NCBI RefSeq assembly: GCF_009649175.1
Contig: NZ_WJPO01000013.1
Location: 26,899-90,898 of the forward strand
Direction of reading: 5' to 3'
From: Rhodovulum strictum
GTDB lineage: Bacteria > Pseudomonadota > Alphaproteobacteria > Rhodobacterales > Rhodobacteraceae
DNA: 64,000 nucleotides
Both the position numbers and the translations under genes were made by a program. A model generated the notes under the pieces. It was not told the DNA's origin. It saw only the letters and a program-made list of their open reading frames with translations, and did not search any database. Shown in pieces: positions 1-7,869 of this stretch. How positions within the stretch are numbered: position 1 is the stretch's first letter; every line of letters starts with the position of its first letter.

Positions 1-161
1 CGCTGGCGCGGCTGGACCGGGCGCTGGGCGAGCTGATCGTGGACGGGATCGAAACCACCGCACCGCTGTTCAGCGCGCTTCTGCTGGAGCCCGACATCCA
101 GCGCGGCGACTACAACATCCACTGGCTGGAACGCTGGCTGGAGGCCGGGCCGGAACTCTGA
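1..161 (+). CDS. accC: Biotin carboxylase, C-terminal end (partial)
   Basis: Only the last ~52 codons are inside the window; the gene starts upstream. The frame ends in [15 protein letters not shown] just before TGA, a tail typical of AccC, the biotin carboxylase subunit of acetyl-CoA carboxylase. AccC carboxylates biotin on AccB with ATP and bicarbonate for fatty acid synthesis in the cytoplasm. The short 35-base gap to aat fits the accB-accC-aat order known in Rhodobacterales. The catalytic ATP-grasp region is not in view, so the call rests on the C-terminal signature and context. Confidence 0.8.
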   Translation, partial: LARLDRALGELIVDGIETTAPLFSALLLEPDIQRGDYNIHWLERWLEAGPEL

Positions 162-196
162 CGGACCCTGCGCCTTGGCCCGCCGGGAACGAGGGT

Positions 197-841
197 ATGA
201 CGGCCGACAGACTGACGCCCGGGGTTCTGCTGAACGCCTATGCCGCGGGCATCTTCCCGATGGCGGAATCGCGCGAGGATCCCGAGATCTTCTGGGTCCG
301 GCCGCGGCGGCGGGGGATCTTTCCGCTCGACCGGTTCCACATCTCGAAAAGCCTTGCCCGGCATATCCGCCGCGATCCCTTCGCCATCCGCATCGACACC
401 GATTTCGCGGGCGTCGTCGCGGGCTGCGCCGCGCGTGACGAGACCTGGATCAACGGCACGATCTTTGCGCTTTACCGCGAACTGCACGCGCAGGGCCATG
501 CCCATTCGCTGGAAGTCTGGGACGGCGATACGCTGGTCGGCGGCGTCTATGGCGTGACGCTGGGCGCGGCGTTCTTCGGCGAAAGCATGTTCTCGCGCCG
601 CACCGATGCGTCAAAGATCGCGCTGGCCTATCTGGTGGACCGGCTGCGCGCAGGCGGGTTCCGGCTGTTCGACGCGCAGTTCCTGACGCCGCATCTGCAA
701 AGCCTGGGCGCCATCGAGATCGGGCGCGTGGACTACATGCGGCAGCTTGAGGCGGCACTGGCCGCAGAGGCGGATTTCACCGGCCCCATAACGCCCGCCT
801 CCGGTCAGGCGCTCTTGCAGCGCAGAACCCAGACATCGTAG
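197..841 (+). CDS. aat: Leucyl/phenylalanyl-tRNA--protein transferase
   Basis: This 214-residue protein transfers Leu or Phe from tRNA to proteins with N-terminal Arg or Lys and so feeds the N-end rule degradation pathway. The family pattern is clear: GIFPMAES near residue 18, [12 protein letters not shown] and FHISKSLAR near 35-60, then ETWINGTI and GESMFSR in the acyltransferase (GNAT-like) core. Length is normal for the family. The ATG is preceded by GAGG. Its last 37 bases overlap the convergent DUF2155 gene on the other strand. Confidence 0.95.
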   Translation: MTADRLTPGVLLNAYAAGIFPMAESREDPEIFWVRPRRRGIFPLDRFHISKSLARHIRRDPFAIRIDTDFAGVVAGCAARDETWINGTIFALYRELHAQGHAHSLEVWDGDTLVGGVYGVTLGAAFFGESMFSRRTDASKIALAYLVDRLRAGGFRLFDAQFLTPHLQSLGAIEIGRVDYMRQLEAALAAEADFTGPITPASGQALLQRRTQTS

Positions 842-1368
842 CGGGCATGGTCCAGCGGGTTCAGCGCCGGGCTTGACGCCAGCATCCAGCCGGAAAACAG
901 CCGCGAAACCCCCGTCTCGTCGGCAATCTCGATCAGCGCAAAGGCGTCCGAGGCCGGGTTGTCCGCCGGATAGCGGCATTCGCGCAGCATCACCTGCAAC
1001 CGCCCCACCCGCGCGCCCTGCCCCGGCGCAAGCTCCAGATCGACCACCTCGCCCGACACCCGGTCAAGCCCACGCAGCACCGCGCCCGCCTGCGCGGTTT
1101 CGGTCTGGGTCTCGGTCCGGGTCGTGCGGGCGGTGTCGGGCTCGGGCGCGGCCGGCACCATCACCAGCGGGTCTTCCTGTTCGATGATCGGCAGCGGCTC
1201 GCCCTGCAACTGCTGATTCAGCATGCTCTCGCCGGAGGGCAGGTCGTCGAGCGGCGCGACCGACCAGCCCTCGGTCGTCCAGCTGTCGGGATCCCATGTG
1301 GGTTCCTGCTGGGCCGCCAGCGGCGCGGCAAGCAGCGCAAGGCCAAGGGCCAGCCGCGCGGCGGTCAT
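805..1368 (-). CDS. DUF2155 domain-containing secreted protein
   Basis: This 187-residue protein has an N-terminal signal peptide (hydrophobic stretch ending LAAQ, about residues 1-20). A low-complexity Pro/Thr/Glu-rich segment follows (about 60-95), then the DUF2155 domain with VMLRECRYP and [27 protein letters not shown]. Two Cys in the domain could form a disulfide in the periplasm. The molecular function of the family is unknown. It is translationally coupled (ATGA) to the MlaD-like gene upstream and lies in an NDUFA12-mlaD-DUF2155 run that recurs in Rhodobacterales. This suggests an envelope role, but that is inference from context only. Confidence 0.85.
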   Translation of the reverse strand: MTAARLALGLALLAAPLAAQQEPTWDPDSWTTEGWSVAPLDDLPSGESMLNQQLQGEPLPIIEQEDPLVMVPAAPEPDTARTTRTETQTETAQAGAVLRGLDRVSGEVVDLELAPGQGARVGRLQVMLRECRYPADNPASDAFALIEIADETGVSRLFSGWMLASSPALNPLDHARYDVWVLRCKSA

Positions 1369-1829
1369 CGGCCCGCCTCGTCCGTGGTGGCGGTAAAGAC
1401 CTTCATCAGAAGCGAAATCAGGCTGACCGCACCCTGGGTGTCCAGCATCTCGTCGCCCGGCGAAAGGTTGAAGGGCGAGCCGCCGGGGATGATCTCGACA
1501 AAGGTGCCGCCCAGAAGCCCCTCGGTCGAGACCAGAACGGCGCTGTCATCGGGCAGTTCGATCCCCTTCTTCATCGTGAAGCGGGCATCTGCGCGAAAGG
1601 TCTGGGGATTCAGGTCAAGCGCGGTCACCGTGCCCACCTTGACGCCCGCCAGCCGGACATCGGTGCCGACATTGACCCCCTCGACCGAACGGAAACTGGC
1701 CGTCAGCTCGTAGCTTCCCGCGGCGCCGCCGCCGATGCCGGTGGACTGGGTGGCATAAAGGAAGAATCCGACCGCCAGCGCCAGAACCGCGCCGCCTGTG
1801 ATCACCTCTGTCGCTGTATTCTCGGCCAT
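1365..1829 (-). CDS. mlaD: MlaD-like MCE-domain lipid transport protein
   Basis: The product is a 154-residue single-pass membrane protein: MAENTATEV, a transmembrane helix (about residues 10-30), then one MCE domain with YELTASFRSVEGVNVGTDVRLAGVKVG and EGLLGGTFVEIIPGG. MlaD forms the periplasmic ring of the Mla ABC system that moves phospholipids between outer and inner membranes. The internal ATG at 1829 is chosen because the longer frame adds 26 Arg/Pro-rich residues unlike the family, and the MAENxxE start is typical. No mlaF/mlaE neighbours are present, so the partner ATPase and permease must lie elsewhere. It overlaps DUF2155 by 4 bases. Confidence 0.88.
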   Translation of the reverse strand: MAENTATEVITGGAVLALAVGFFLYATQSTGIGGGAAGSYELTASFRSVEGVNVGTDVRLAGVKVGTVTALDLNPQTFRADARFTMKKGIELPDDSAVLVSTEGLLGGTFVEIIPGGSPFNLSPGDEMLDTQGAVSLISLLMKVFTATTDEAGR

Positions 1830-1833
1830 GGCG

Positions 1834-2217
1834 CTATTCGGGTTGCCACGCCTCGTAATCGCGCCGCGGCGCAGGCTCGGCCCGGCGGATCGAGCCCGGC
1901 GGCGCATAGGCCAGGGGCGTGCCGGTCAGGTTTTCCTGATGCGGCTTTTCCCAGATCTTGCGCGGCAGCGGCCGCTCGGTCGGGGGCTCGGCAAAGGTGT
2001 GGTGCAGCCAGCCATGCCAGTCCGGCGCGATGCGGCTGGCCTCGACCTCGCCATTATAGATCACCCAGCGCCGCGTGCCGTCCCTGGACTGGTAAAAGAC
2101 ATTGCCCTGCGCATCCTCGCCGACCTTCTGGCCGTGGCGGGCCGTGAACAGGCGCGTGCCAAGCGTTTCGGCGTTCCACCAGGTCACGTATTTCAGAAGG
2201 TTGTCGATCACGCCCAT
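1834..2217 (-). CDS. NADH:ubiquinone oxidoreductase 17.2 kDa (NDUFA12-type) subunit
   Basis: This 127-residue protein matches the B17.2/NDUFA12 family: [33 protein letters not shown], then [16 protein letters not shown] and WHGWLHHTF. It is an accessory subunit on the matrix-arm side of complex I in alphaproteobacteria and mitochondria and is coded away from the nuo operon. The start [11 protein letters not shown] is preferred over an upstream in-frame ATG because the family begins at this point. The stop lies 4 bases before the mlaD start, so the two are probably co-transcribed. Confidence 0.93.
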   Translation of the reverse strand: MGVIDNLLKYVTWWNAETLGTRLFTARHGQKVGEDAQGNVFYQSRDGTRRWVIYNGEVEASRIAPDWHGWLHHTFAEPPTERPLPRKIWEKPHQENLTGTPLAYAPPGSIRRAEPAPRRDYEAWQPE

Positions 2218-2301
2218 GGGATCCTCCGCGTGGTGCTGAAAGCACATATGCCGCATGCGGGCCACAAGGTCCAGTGCCCTGCCCCGGGCCTCGCGGACAG
2301 T

Positions 2302-3489
2302 TCAGCCCGCAAGCGCCTCGGCGCGGATGATGCGGGCGATCAGGGCGCAATCGGCCTGCGAAAAGGTCAGCGGCAGGCGCATGTCGATCAGCCCCGCCAG
2401 CACAAGGTCGGTCTGCGGCAGCGGTTCGGGCGCGGCCCAGTCCCACTGGTCGTAGCGTGAGGTGAAGCCATGCGGCCGGTCCGCGCCGAACCATTTCAAT
2501 TCAACGCCACGGGCCGCACAGCGCGCAAGAAACGCCTCGATCCGGGGCGCGGGCCAGCCGGGCAGGCGGAACTGGAAGGACGATCCGACGAACCCCTCCC
2601 GCGGCGGGCGCGGGATCAGCGCAAGCCCCGGCACGCCCGCAAGCCCGTCCTCGATCACCCGATAAAGCGCGTTCCAGCGGGCCACCCGCTCGGGCAGGCG
2701 GGCCAGTTGCGGGCGCAGGATCGCGGCGCGCAGGTTGTCCATCCGGCCCGAAACATTCGGCACCTCACCCGCAAGCCCGGTGAACGCCTCGGGGGGCGGA
2801 GCGGCGCGGTGGCGGTCGAAATGCATGTAGCTGCCCGACAACAGCACCGCGCGGGCGGCAAGCCCGGCATCGTCGGTGACAAGCAACCCGCCCTCGCCCG
2901 AGTTGATGTGCTTGTAGGTCTGGGTCGAATAGCAGCCGATCACCCCATGCCGCCCCGATGGCACGCCCGCCCAGTCGGCGCCCATCGTATGCGCGCAATC
3001 CTCGATCACCGCGACCCCGGCGCCATCGCAAAGCGCCATCAATTCGTCCATGTCGCCAATATGCCCGCGCATGTGGGACAGCATCAGCACCCGCGCGTCG
3101 GTCTCGTCGATCCGCTGTTCCAGATGGGCCAGGTCGATGGTCAGCGCCTCGATCGTCTCGACGAAGACCGGCCTTGCGCCAAGGCTGGCAATCGCGCCCG
3201 GCACCGGGGCAAGCGTGAAGGCATTGGTCAGCACCACCTCGCCCGGCTCGACCTGCAAGGCCCGCAGCGCACAGGCCAGCGCATAGCCGCCCGAGGCAAC
3301 CGCGAGGCAATAGCGCGCGCCGGTGAAGGCCGCGAAGTCCTGTTCCAGTGCAGCCACCTCGCCCGTCTCGCCGGGGGCGAGGTTGTAGCGGTGCAGCCGC
3401 CCGTGCCGCAGCACCGCCACGGCCGCCGTGATCGCCTCGTCGGGGATCGGCTCCTGCTGGGTGAAGCTGCCGGTGAACCGGTCGGTCAT
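2302..3489 (-). CDS. DegT/DnrJ/EryC1/StrS-family PLP aminotransferase
   Basis: The 395-residue fold-type I PLP enzyme has family landmarks: ASGGYALACALRAL (phosphate cup), DCAHTMGADW with the PLP-ring Asp, and TYKHINSGEGGLL with the Schiff-base Lys near 209. Members usually transaminate nucleotide-linked keto-sugars for surface polysaccharides, but some act on other substrates, and the substrate cannot be read from sequence. Its start overlaps the stop of the HAD phosphatase gene by 4 bases (ATGA). That suggests the two act on related small molecules. No glycosyltransferase or sugar-nucleotide genes sit next to it. Confidence 0.82.
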   Translation of the reverse strand: MTDRFTGSFTQQEPIPDEAITAAVAVLRHGRLHRYNLAPGETGEVAALEQDFAAFTGARYCLAVASGGYALACALRALQVEPGEVVLTNAFTLAPVPGAIASLGARPVFVETIEALTIDLAHLEQRIDETDARVLMLSHMRGHIGDMDELMALCDGAGVAVIEDCAHTMGADWAGVPSGRHGVIGCYSTQTYKHINSGEGGLLVTDDAGLAARAVLLSGSYMHFDRHRAAPPPEAFTGLAGEVPNVSGRMDNLRAAILRPQLARLPERVARWNALYRVIEDGLAGVPGLALIPRPPREGFVGSSFQFRLPGWPAPRIEAFLARCAARGVELKWFGADRPHGFTSRYDQWDWAAPEPLPQTDLVLAGLIDMRLPLTFSQADCALIARIIRAEALAG

Positions 3490-4163
3490 GGCACTGCCTG
3501 CGGGATCAGCCGCCCGGCAAGATCGAAAAGTTCTGCGTAATCGGCCATCAGCGCCTCGGGGTCCAGCGCGGGCATCTCGGCCGCGGCCGGGCCAAAGGTG
3601 ACAAGCACGCAGGGCACACCGGCGGCGCGCGCGGTGTTGCGGTCGGTCGCGCTGTCGCCGATCAGGATCGAGCGCGGCACCGCGCCGCCCGCCCGCTCGA
3701 CCGCGGCGCGATAGGGCGCGGGATCGGGCTTGCGCACGGGCAGCGTGTCGGCGCCCACCAGCGAGCCGAACAGATCCCGCACGCCCAGCCGCGCCAGCAG
3801 ATCCTCGGCCAGCGCCTCGGGCTTGTTGGTGCAGATGCCAACCCGATAGCCCGCGCCGCGCAACTGCTCGACCGCCTCGACAGCACCGGGATACATCCGG
3901 GTATGCCGGTCAAGGTTCTGCGCGTAATGGGCCAAGAAGACGGGAAACTGCGCCTCGATCTCGGCCTCCGGCCCGGCCACGCCCAGCCGCTGGAACGCCA
4001 GCCGCAGCATCGCCCGTCCGCCCAGAAAGGCAGTCGTGGCGTCCTGCACGGGGTCAAGCGGCAGGCCCAGACCCACATCCTCGAAACAGGCATTCGCCGC
4101 GTCGATCAGGTCGCGGCTGGTATCGGCCAGCGTGCCGTCGAGATCGAAGATGACCGTGCGCAT
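3486..4163 (-). CDS. HAD-family phosphatase, phosphoglycolate phosphatase-like
   Basis: The 225-residue protein has all four HAD motifs: DLDGT with nucleophile Asp7 and acid Asp9, CTNK (motif II), the KPDP lysine (motif III) and GDSATD (motif IV). A helical cap between residues 15 and 85 is of the Gph/PGP type. Phosphoglycolate phosphatases remove 2-phosphoglycolate, but related enzymes hydrolyse sugar or nucleotide phosphates, so specificity is uncertain. The ATG at 4163 begins directly with MRTVIFDLDGT; a longer frame upstream is spurious. It overlaps the aminotransferase gene and is divergent from glmU. Confidence 0.85.
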   Translation of the reverse strand: MRTVIFDLDGTLADTSRDLIDAANACFEDVGLGLPLDPVQDATTAFLGGRAMLRLAFQRLGVAGPEAEIEAQFPVFLAHYAQNLDRHTRMYPGAVEAVEQLRGAGYRVGICTNKPEALAEDLLARLGVRDLFGSLVGADTLPVRKPDPAPYRAAVERAGGAVPRSILIGDSATDRNTARAAGVPCVLVTFGPAAAEMPALDPEALMADYAELFDLAGRLIPQAVP

Positions 4164-4287
4164 ATGCCCCCCGCTGCCCGTTGCGCTCCCTGAAACAGAG
4201 CGAAACGCCAAGTGATCCGGGCGACGGTTGCGCGCCCGCCGAACCGCGATAAAAGGGATGCGACCAAAAGGAAAGAGCACAGGCCCC

Positions 4288-5637
4288 ATGCCAACAGCCC
4301 TGATCATCCTGGCCGCGGGCCAGGGCACCCGGATGCAGTCCGACCGACCCAAGGTGCTGCACGAGATCGCGGGCGCGCCCCTGATCGCGCATGCCATGGC
4401 GGCCGGCGCGGCACTGGCGCCCGAGCGTACGGTGATCGTCGCGGGCCATGGCGCCGACGCGGTGCGGGCAGCGGTGCTGGAGATCGCCCCCGATGCTGCG
4501 GTCGTGGTGCAGCAGGAACAACTGGGCACCGCGCATGCGGTGGCGCAGGCGCGCGCGGCGCTGGACGGGTTCACGGGCGATGCCATCGTGCTTTACGGCG
4601 ATACCCCCTTCATCCGGCCCGAAACGCTTGCGGCGATGGCCGAGGCGCGCGCGCGCCATGCGGTGGTCGTGCTGGGCTTCGAACCGGCCGATCCGGGCCG
4701 TTACGGCCGGCTGGTGATGGCGGGCGGCGCGCTGGACCGGATCGTGGAATTCAAGGACGCAACGCCGGACGAACGGGCCATCGGGCTTTGCAATTCCGGC
4801 GTGATCGCAGCCGATTGCGCGCTGTTGTTCCAGTTGATCGACGCGGTCGGCAACGACAATGCCGCGGACGAATACTACCTGACCGACATCGTCGGGCTGG
4901 CCCGCGCGCGGGGCCTTTCGGCGGGCGTCGTGGTCTGTGACGAGGCCGAGACGCTGGGCGTCAATTCCCGCGCCGATCTGGCCCGGGCCGAAGCCGCATT
5001 CCAGGCCCGCGCCCGCGCCGAGGCACTGGAAAACGGCGTCACGCTGATCGCGCCGGAAACCGTGTTCTTTGCCCATGACACCGTGATCGGCCGCGATGCG
5101 CTGATCGAGCCCAACGTGATCTTCGGCCCCGGCGTCACCGTCGAATCCGGCGCCCATATCCGCGCCTTCTGCCATCTCGAAGGCGCCCATGTCAGCCGCG
5201 GCGCGGTCATCGGCCCCTTTGCCCGGCTGCGCCCCGGCGCGGAACTGTCCGAAGACGTGCGCGTGGGCAATTTCGTCGAGGTCAAGAACGCGCTGGTGGC
5301 CGAGGGCGCCAAGATCAACCACCTGAGTTACATCGGCGATGCAACCGTCGGCGCCGAGGCCAATATCGGCGCGGGCACCGTCACCTGCAATTACGATGGC
5401 GTCTTCAAGCACCATACCGAGATCGGCGCGCGCGCCTTCATCGGCTCGGACACGATGCTGGTGGCCCCGGTCCGCATCGGCGAAGGCGCGATGACCGCCG
5501 GCGGGTCGGTCATCACCTCGGACGTGCCGGATGGCGCATTGGCGCTGGGCCGGGCGCGGCAGGACAACAAGCCGGGACTGGCGGCGAAACTTTTTGAAAG
5601 ATTGCAGGCCGAAAAGGCCCGGCGCAAAGGGAATTGA
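4288..5637 (+). CDS. glmU: Bifunctional GlmU: N-acetylglucosamine-1-phosphate uridyltransferase / glucosamine-1-phosphate acetyltransferase
   Basis: The 449-residue enzyme makes UDP-GlcNAc for peptidoglycan and lipid A in two steps. The N-terminal pyrophosphorylase domain carries LAAGQGTRM (residues 8-16) and the Lys of DRPKVLHE, followed by QLGTAHAV and YGDTPF. From about residue 250 the left-handed beta-helix shows hexapeptide repeats such as IGAGTVTCNYDG and FIGSDTMLVAPV. The internal ATG at 4288 is chosen because it begins MPTALIILAAG and follows an AAAGGAAAG ribosome site. glmS follows after 4 bases, so the two form a UDP-GlcNAc operon. Confidence 0.97.
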   Translation: MPTALIILAAGQGTRMQSDRPKVLHEIAGAPLIAHAMAAGAALAPERTVIVAGHGADAVRAAVLEIAPDAAVVVQQEQLGTAHAVAQARAALDGFTGDAIVLYGDTPFIRPETLAAMAEARARHAVVVLGFEPADPGRYGRLVMAGGALDRIVEFKDATPDERAIGLCNSGVIAADCALLFQLIDAVGNDNAADEYYLTDIVGLARARGLSAGVVVCDEAETLGVNSRADLARAEAAFQARARAEALENGVTLIAPETVFFAHDTVIGRDALIEPNVIFGPGVTVESGAHIRAFCHLEGAHVSRGAVIGPFARLRPGAELSEDVRVGNFVEVKNALVAEGAKINHLSYIGDATVGAEANIGAGTVTCNYDGVFKHHTEIGARAFIGSDTMLVAPVRIGEGAMTAGGSVITSDVPDGALALGRARQDNKPGLAAKLFERLQAEKARRKGN

Positions 5638-5641
5638 AATC

Positions 5642-7462
5642 ATGTGCGGAATTGTCGGCGTTCTGGGCGATCACGAGGTCGCGCCCATTCTGGTCGAGGC
5701 GCTGAAGCGTCTGGAATATCGCGGCTATGACAGCGCGGGCATTGCCACGGTCAATGCGGGCAAGCTGGATCGCCGCCGCGCGGTGGGCAAGCTGGTGAAC
5801 CTGTCGGATCTGCTGGTGCATGATCCGCTCGCGGGCAAGTCGGGCATCGGCCATACCCGCTGGGCCACCCATGGCGCACCCAGTGTCGCCAATGCCCATC
5901 CCCACCGGGCGCGCAAGGTCGCGGTCGTTCATAACGGCATCATCGAGAATTTCCGCACGCTGCGCGAGGAACTGGTGGCGCAGGGCGCTGGCTTCGAAAG
6001 CGACACCGATACCGAGACGGTCGCGCATCTGGCGCAGGTCTTCCTCGATCAGGGGCTTGCCCCGCGCGAGGCAGCCGAACGCACGCTGGAACGGCTGGAA
6101 GGGGCGTTCGCGCTATTGTTCCTGTTCGAGGGCGAGGACGATCTGATGATCGCGGCCCGCAAGGGCAGCCCGCTGGCCGTGGGCCATGGCGAGGGAGAGA
6201 TGTTCGTGGGCTCGGATGCCATCGCGCTGGCGCCGCTCACCCATCGCATCACCTATCTCGAAGAGGGCGACCGCGCCATCGTCACCCGCGCAGGCGCCAC
6301 CTTCCTCGACGAGCAGGGCCGCCCGGTGAACCGCGAGATCCGCACCATCGAGATCGACGCGACCCGGGTGGAAAAGGCCGGCTACAAGCATTTCATGGCC
6401 AAGGAAATCGCCGAACAGCCCAGCGTCATGGGCGATGCGCTGCGCCATTACATCGGCGAAGGCGGCCAGATCACGCTGCCCGGCGGCGGCATCGACTTTT
6501 CCCGCGTCTCGCGCCTGACCATGGTTGCCTGCGGCACCGCCTATCTGGCCTGCCTGACGGCGAAATACTGGATCGAGCAACTGGCGGGCCTGCCCGTCGA
6601 TGTCGATATCGCGTCGGAATTCCGCTATCGCGAACCGCCGATCCCCGAGGGCACGCTGGCCATCTTCGTCAGCCAGTCGGGCGAGACGGCCGACACGCTG
6701 GCCGCGCTGCGCTTTTGCGAGGGCAAGGCGCAGCGGATCGTGTCGGTGGTCAACGTCCCCGAAAGCTCGATCGCGCGGGAAAGCGACCTGGCGCTGCCGA
6801 TCCTTGCCGGCGCCGAGATCGGCGTGGCCTCGACCAAGGCGTTTACCTGCCAGTTGGTCGTTCTGGCGCTGATCGCGCTCGAGGCGGCGCGGCAGCGCGG
6901 CACGCTGGATGCGCCGACGCTGGCCCGCCATATCGAGGATCTGCGCTCGATGCCCGGCCGGTTGAACGCCGCGCTGGCCACCGAACCGCGCATCGAGGCG
7001 ATTGCCCGGCAATTGTCCGAGGCGACCGACGTGCTGTTCCTGGGCCGCGGCGCGATGTATCCCCTGGCCCTGGAAGGCGCGCTGAAACTCAAGGAAATCA
7101 GCTATATCCACGCCGAAGGCTATGCCTCGGGCGAGTTGAAGCACGGCCCCATCGCGCTGGTGGATGCCACCGTCCCGGTGATCGTGATGGCGCCGCATGA
7201 CCGGCTGTTCGACAAGACCGTGTCGAACATGCACGAGGTCATGGCCCGCAGCGGCAAGGTGCTGCTGGTCACCGACACCCGCGGCGCCGCCGAAGCGGGC
7301 GACGGGGTCTGGCAATGCCTCGTGATGCCCGAAGTGCCCGAACTGTTCGCCCCGATCCTTTACGCTCTGCCCGCCCAGATGCTGGCCTATCATACCGCCG
7401 TCGCCAAGGGCACCGACGTCGACCAGCCCCGCAACCTGGCAAAGTCGGTGACCGTCGAATGA
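5642..7462 (+). CDS. glmS: Glutamine--fructose-6-phosphate aminotransferase (isomerizing)
   Basis: This 606-residue enzyme converts fructose-6-P and glutamine to glucosamine-6-P, the entry step of amino-sugar synthesis. The start MCGIVGVLG places the Ntn-type catalytic Cys at position 2 after Met removal. The glutaminase domain is followed by two SIS domains with VSQSGETADT and LGRGAMYPLALEGALKLKE, and the C-terminus ends DQPRNLAKSVTVE. An AAAGGGA ribosome site overlaps the end of glmU. No glmS ribozyme is expected upstream, because that riboswitch belongs to Firmicutes. Confidence 0.98.
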   Translation: MCGIVGVLGDHEVAPILVEALKRLEYRGYDSAGIATVNAGKLDRRRAVGKLVNLSDLLVHDPLAGKSGIGHTRWATHGAPSVANAHPHRARKVAVVHNGIIENFRTLREELVAQGAGFESDTDTETVAHLAQVFLDQGLAPREAAERTLERLEGAFALLFLFEGEDDLMIAARKGSPLAVGHGEGEMFVGSDAIALAPLTHRITYLEEGDRAIVTRAGATFLDEQGRPVNREIRTIEIDATRVEKAGYKHFMAKEIAEQPSVMGDALRHYIGEGGQITLPGGGIDFSRVSRLTMVACGTAYLACLTAKYWIEQLAGLPVDVDIASEFRYREPPIPEGTLAIFVSQSGETADTLAALRFCEGKAQRIVSVVNVPESSIARESDLALPILAGAEIGVASTKAFTCQLVVLALIALEAARQRGTLDAPTLARHIEDLRSMPGRLNAALATEPRIEAIARQLSEATDVLFLGRGAMYPLALEGALKLKEISYIHAEGYASGELKHGPIALVDATVPVIVMAPHDRLFDKTVSNMHEVMARSGKVLLVTDTRGAAEAGDGVWQCLVMPEVPELFAPILYALPAQMLAYHTAVAKGTDVDQPRNLAKSVTVE

Positions 7463-7630
7463 CCCCGGCGGCCGGTGGCCGAGCGGCATGCGACCGGTAA
7501 GGCGTCCCTGAGCGGGGCTGCAAGGAGGGTACAGGCAGCGGCCGGTCGGTTACCTTCCTGCCTGACCGATTCGCCGGATCGGTGCCAATCGTGCTGACCT
7601 CGACCATGGATGCCGCTTGTCGGGGACGAC

Positions 7631-7663
7631 CGGCATCACCCGATCTGGCAGATCGCGATGCCG
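7631..7663. repeat. Two-part hairpin in glmS-glyA gap
   Basis: CGGCATC at 7631-7637 pairs perfectly with GATGCCG at 7657-7663. Inside it CGATCT at 7641-7646 pairs with AGATCG at 7650-7655 around a three-base loop GGC. The two helices are separated by ACC on one side and a single C on the other, like an RNA internal loop. There is no T-run next to it, so this is not a standard intrinsic terminator. Confidence 0.6.
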
Positions 7664-7766
7664 CGTGCGGGCGCCATTCCGGCCGTCAGTGGCCCCAGGA
7701 TGGCGAGCGACACAGCACACGGGGACAGACCGGCTGCTGCGCGCCCGGGATGTCCGGTCAGGGGGT

Positions 7767-7797
7767 TGCGGTCAGACGGGCCGCCCGTCTGACCGCA
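7767..7797. terminator. 14-bp hairpin between convergent genes, likely bidirectional terminator
   Basis: The stem 7767-7780 (TGCGGTCAGACGGG) is exactly complementary to 7784-7797, with the loop CCG at 7781-7783. It is one of the longest perfect stems I found in the window. It sits between the ends of glmS and glyA, as expected for a terminator serving both. Neither flank has a clear T-run, so termination strength is uncertain. Confidence 0.5.
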
Positions 7798-7850
7798 TCG
7801 GTTCGCGATGTTCAACCGCTCTGGTCGACCCGCCGGGGCCGGGGCCCGGA

Positions 7851-7869
7851 CCCGGGCTCAGAGCCCGGG
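7851..7869. repeat. 19-base palindrome spanning the glyA stop codon
   Basis: CCCGGGCTC at 7851-7859, a central A, and GAGCCCGGG at 7861-7869 form a perfect inverted repeat. The glyA stop codon (7858-7860 on the minus strand) and its last three codons lie inside it. As RNA it would give a 7-bp stem with a five-base loop. It may protect the glyA mRNA end or help terminate. Confidence 0.5.

Larger units (their letters stand above)
7463..7857. other. Hairpin-rich gap between convergent glmS and glyA
   Basis: No credible gene is seen in these 395 bases. The stretch is unusually rich in perfect inverted repeats: 7532-7538 with 7558-7564 (CAGGCAG/CTGCCTG), 7565-7570 with 7578-7583 (ACCGAT/ATCGGT), a two-part stem at 7631-7663, a 14-bp stem at 7767-7797, and 7799-7803 with 7814-7818. 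Two convergent genes end here, so one or more terminators are expected. Several tandem hairpins are more than termination needs, and a structured non-coding RNA is possible. Confidence 0.5.

Noticed and set aside
4164..4287. Possible TTGCGC...GATAAA promoter for glmU-glmS
   Set aside because: The spacing is only 14 bases and the boxes match poorly, so I do not call a promoter.
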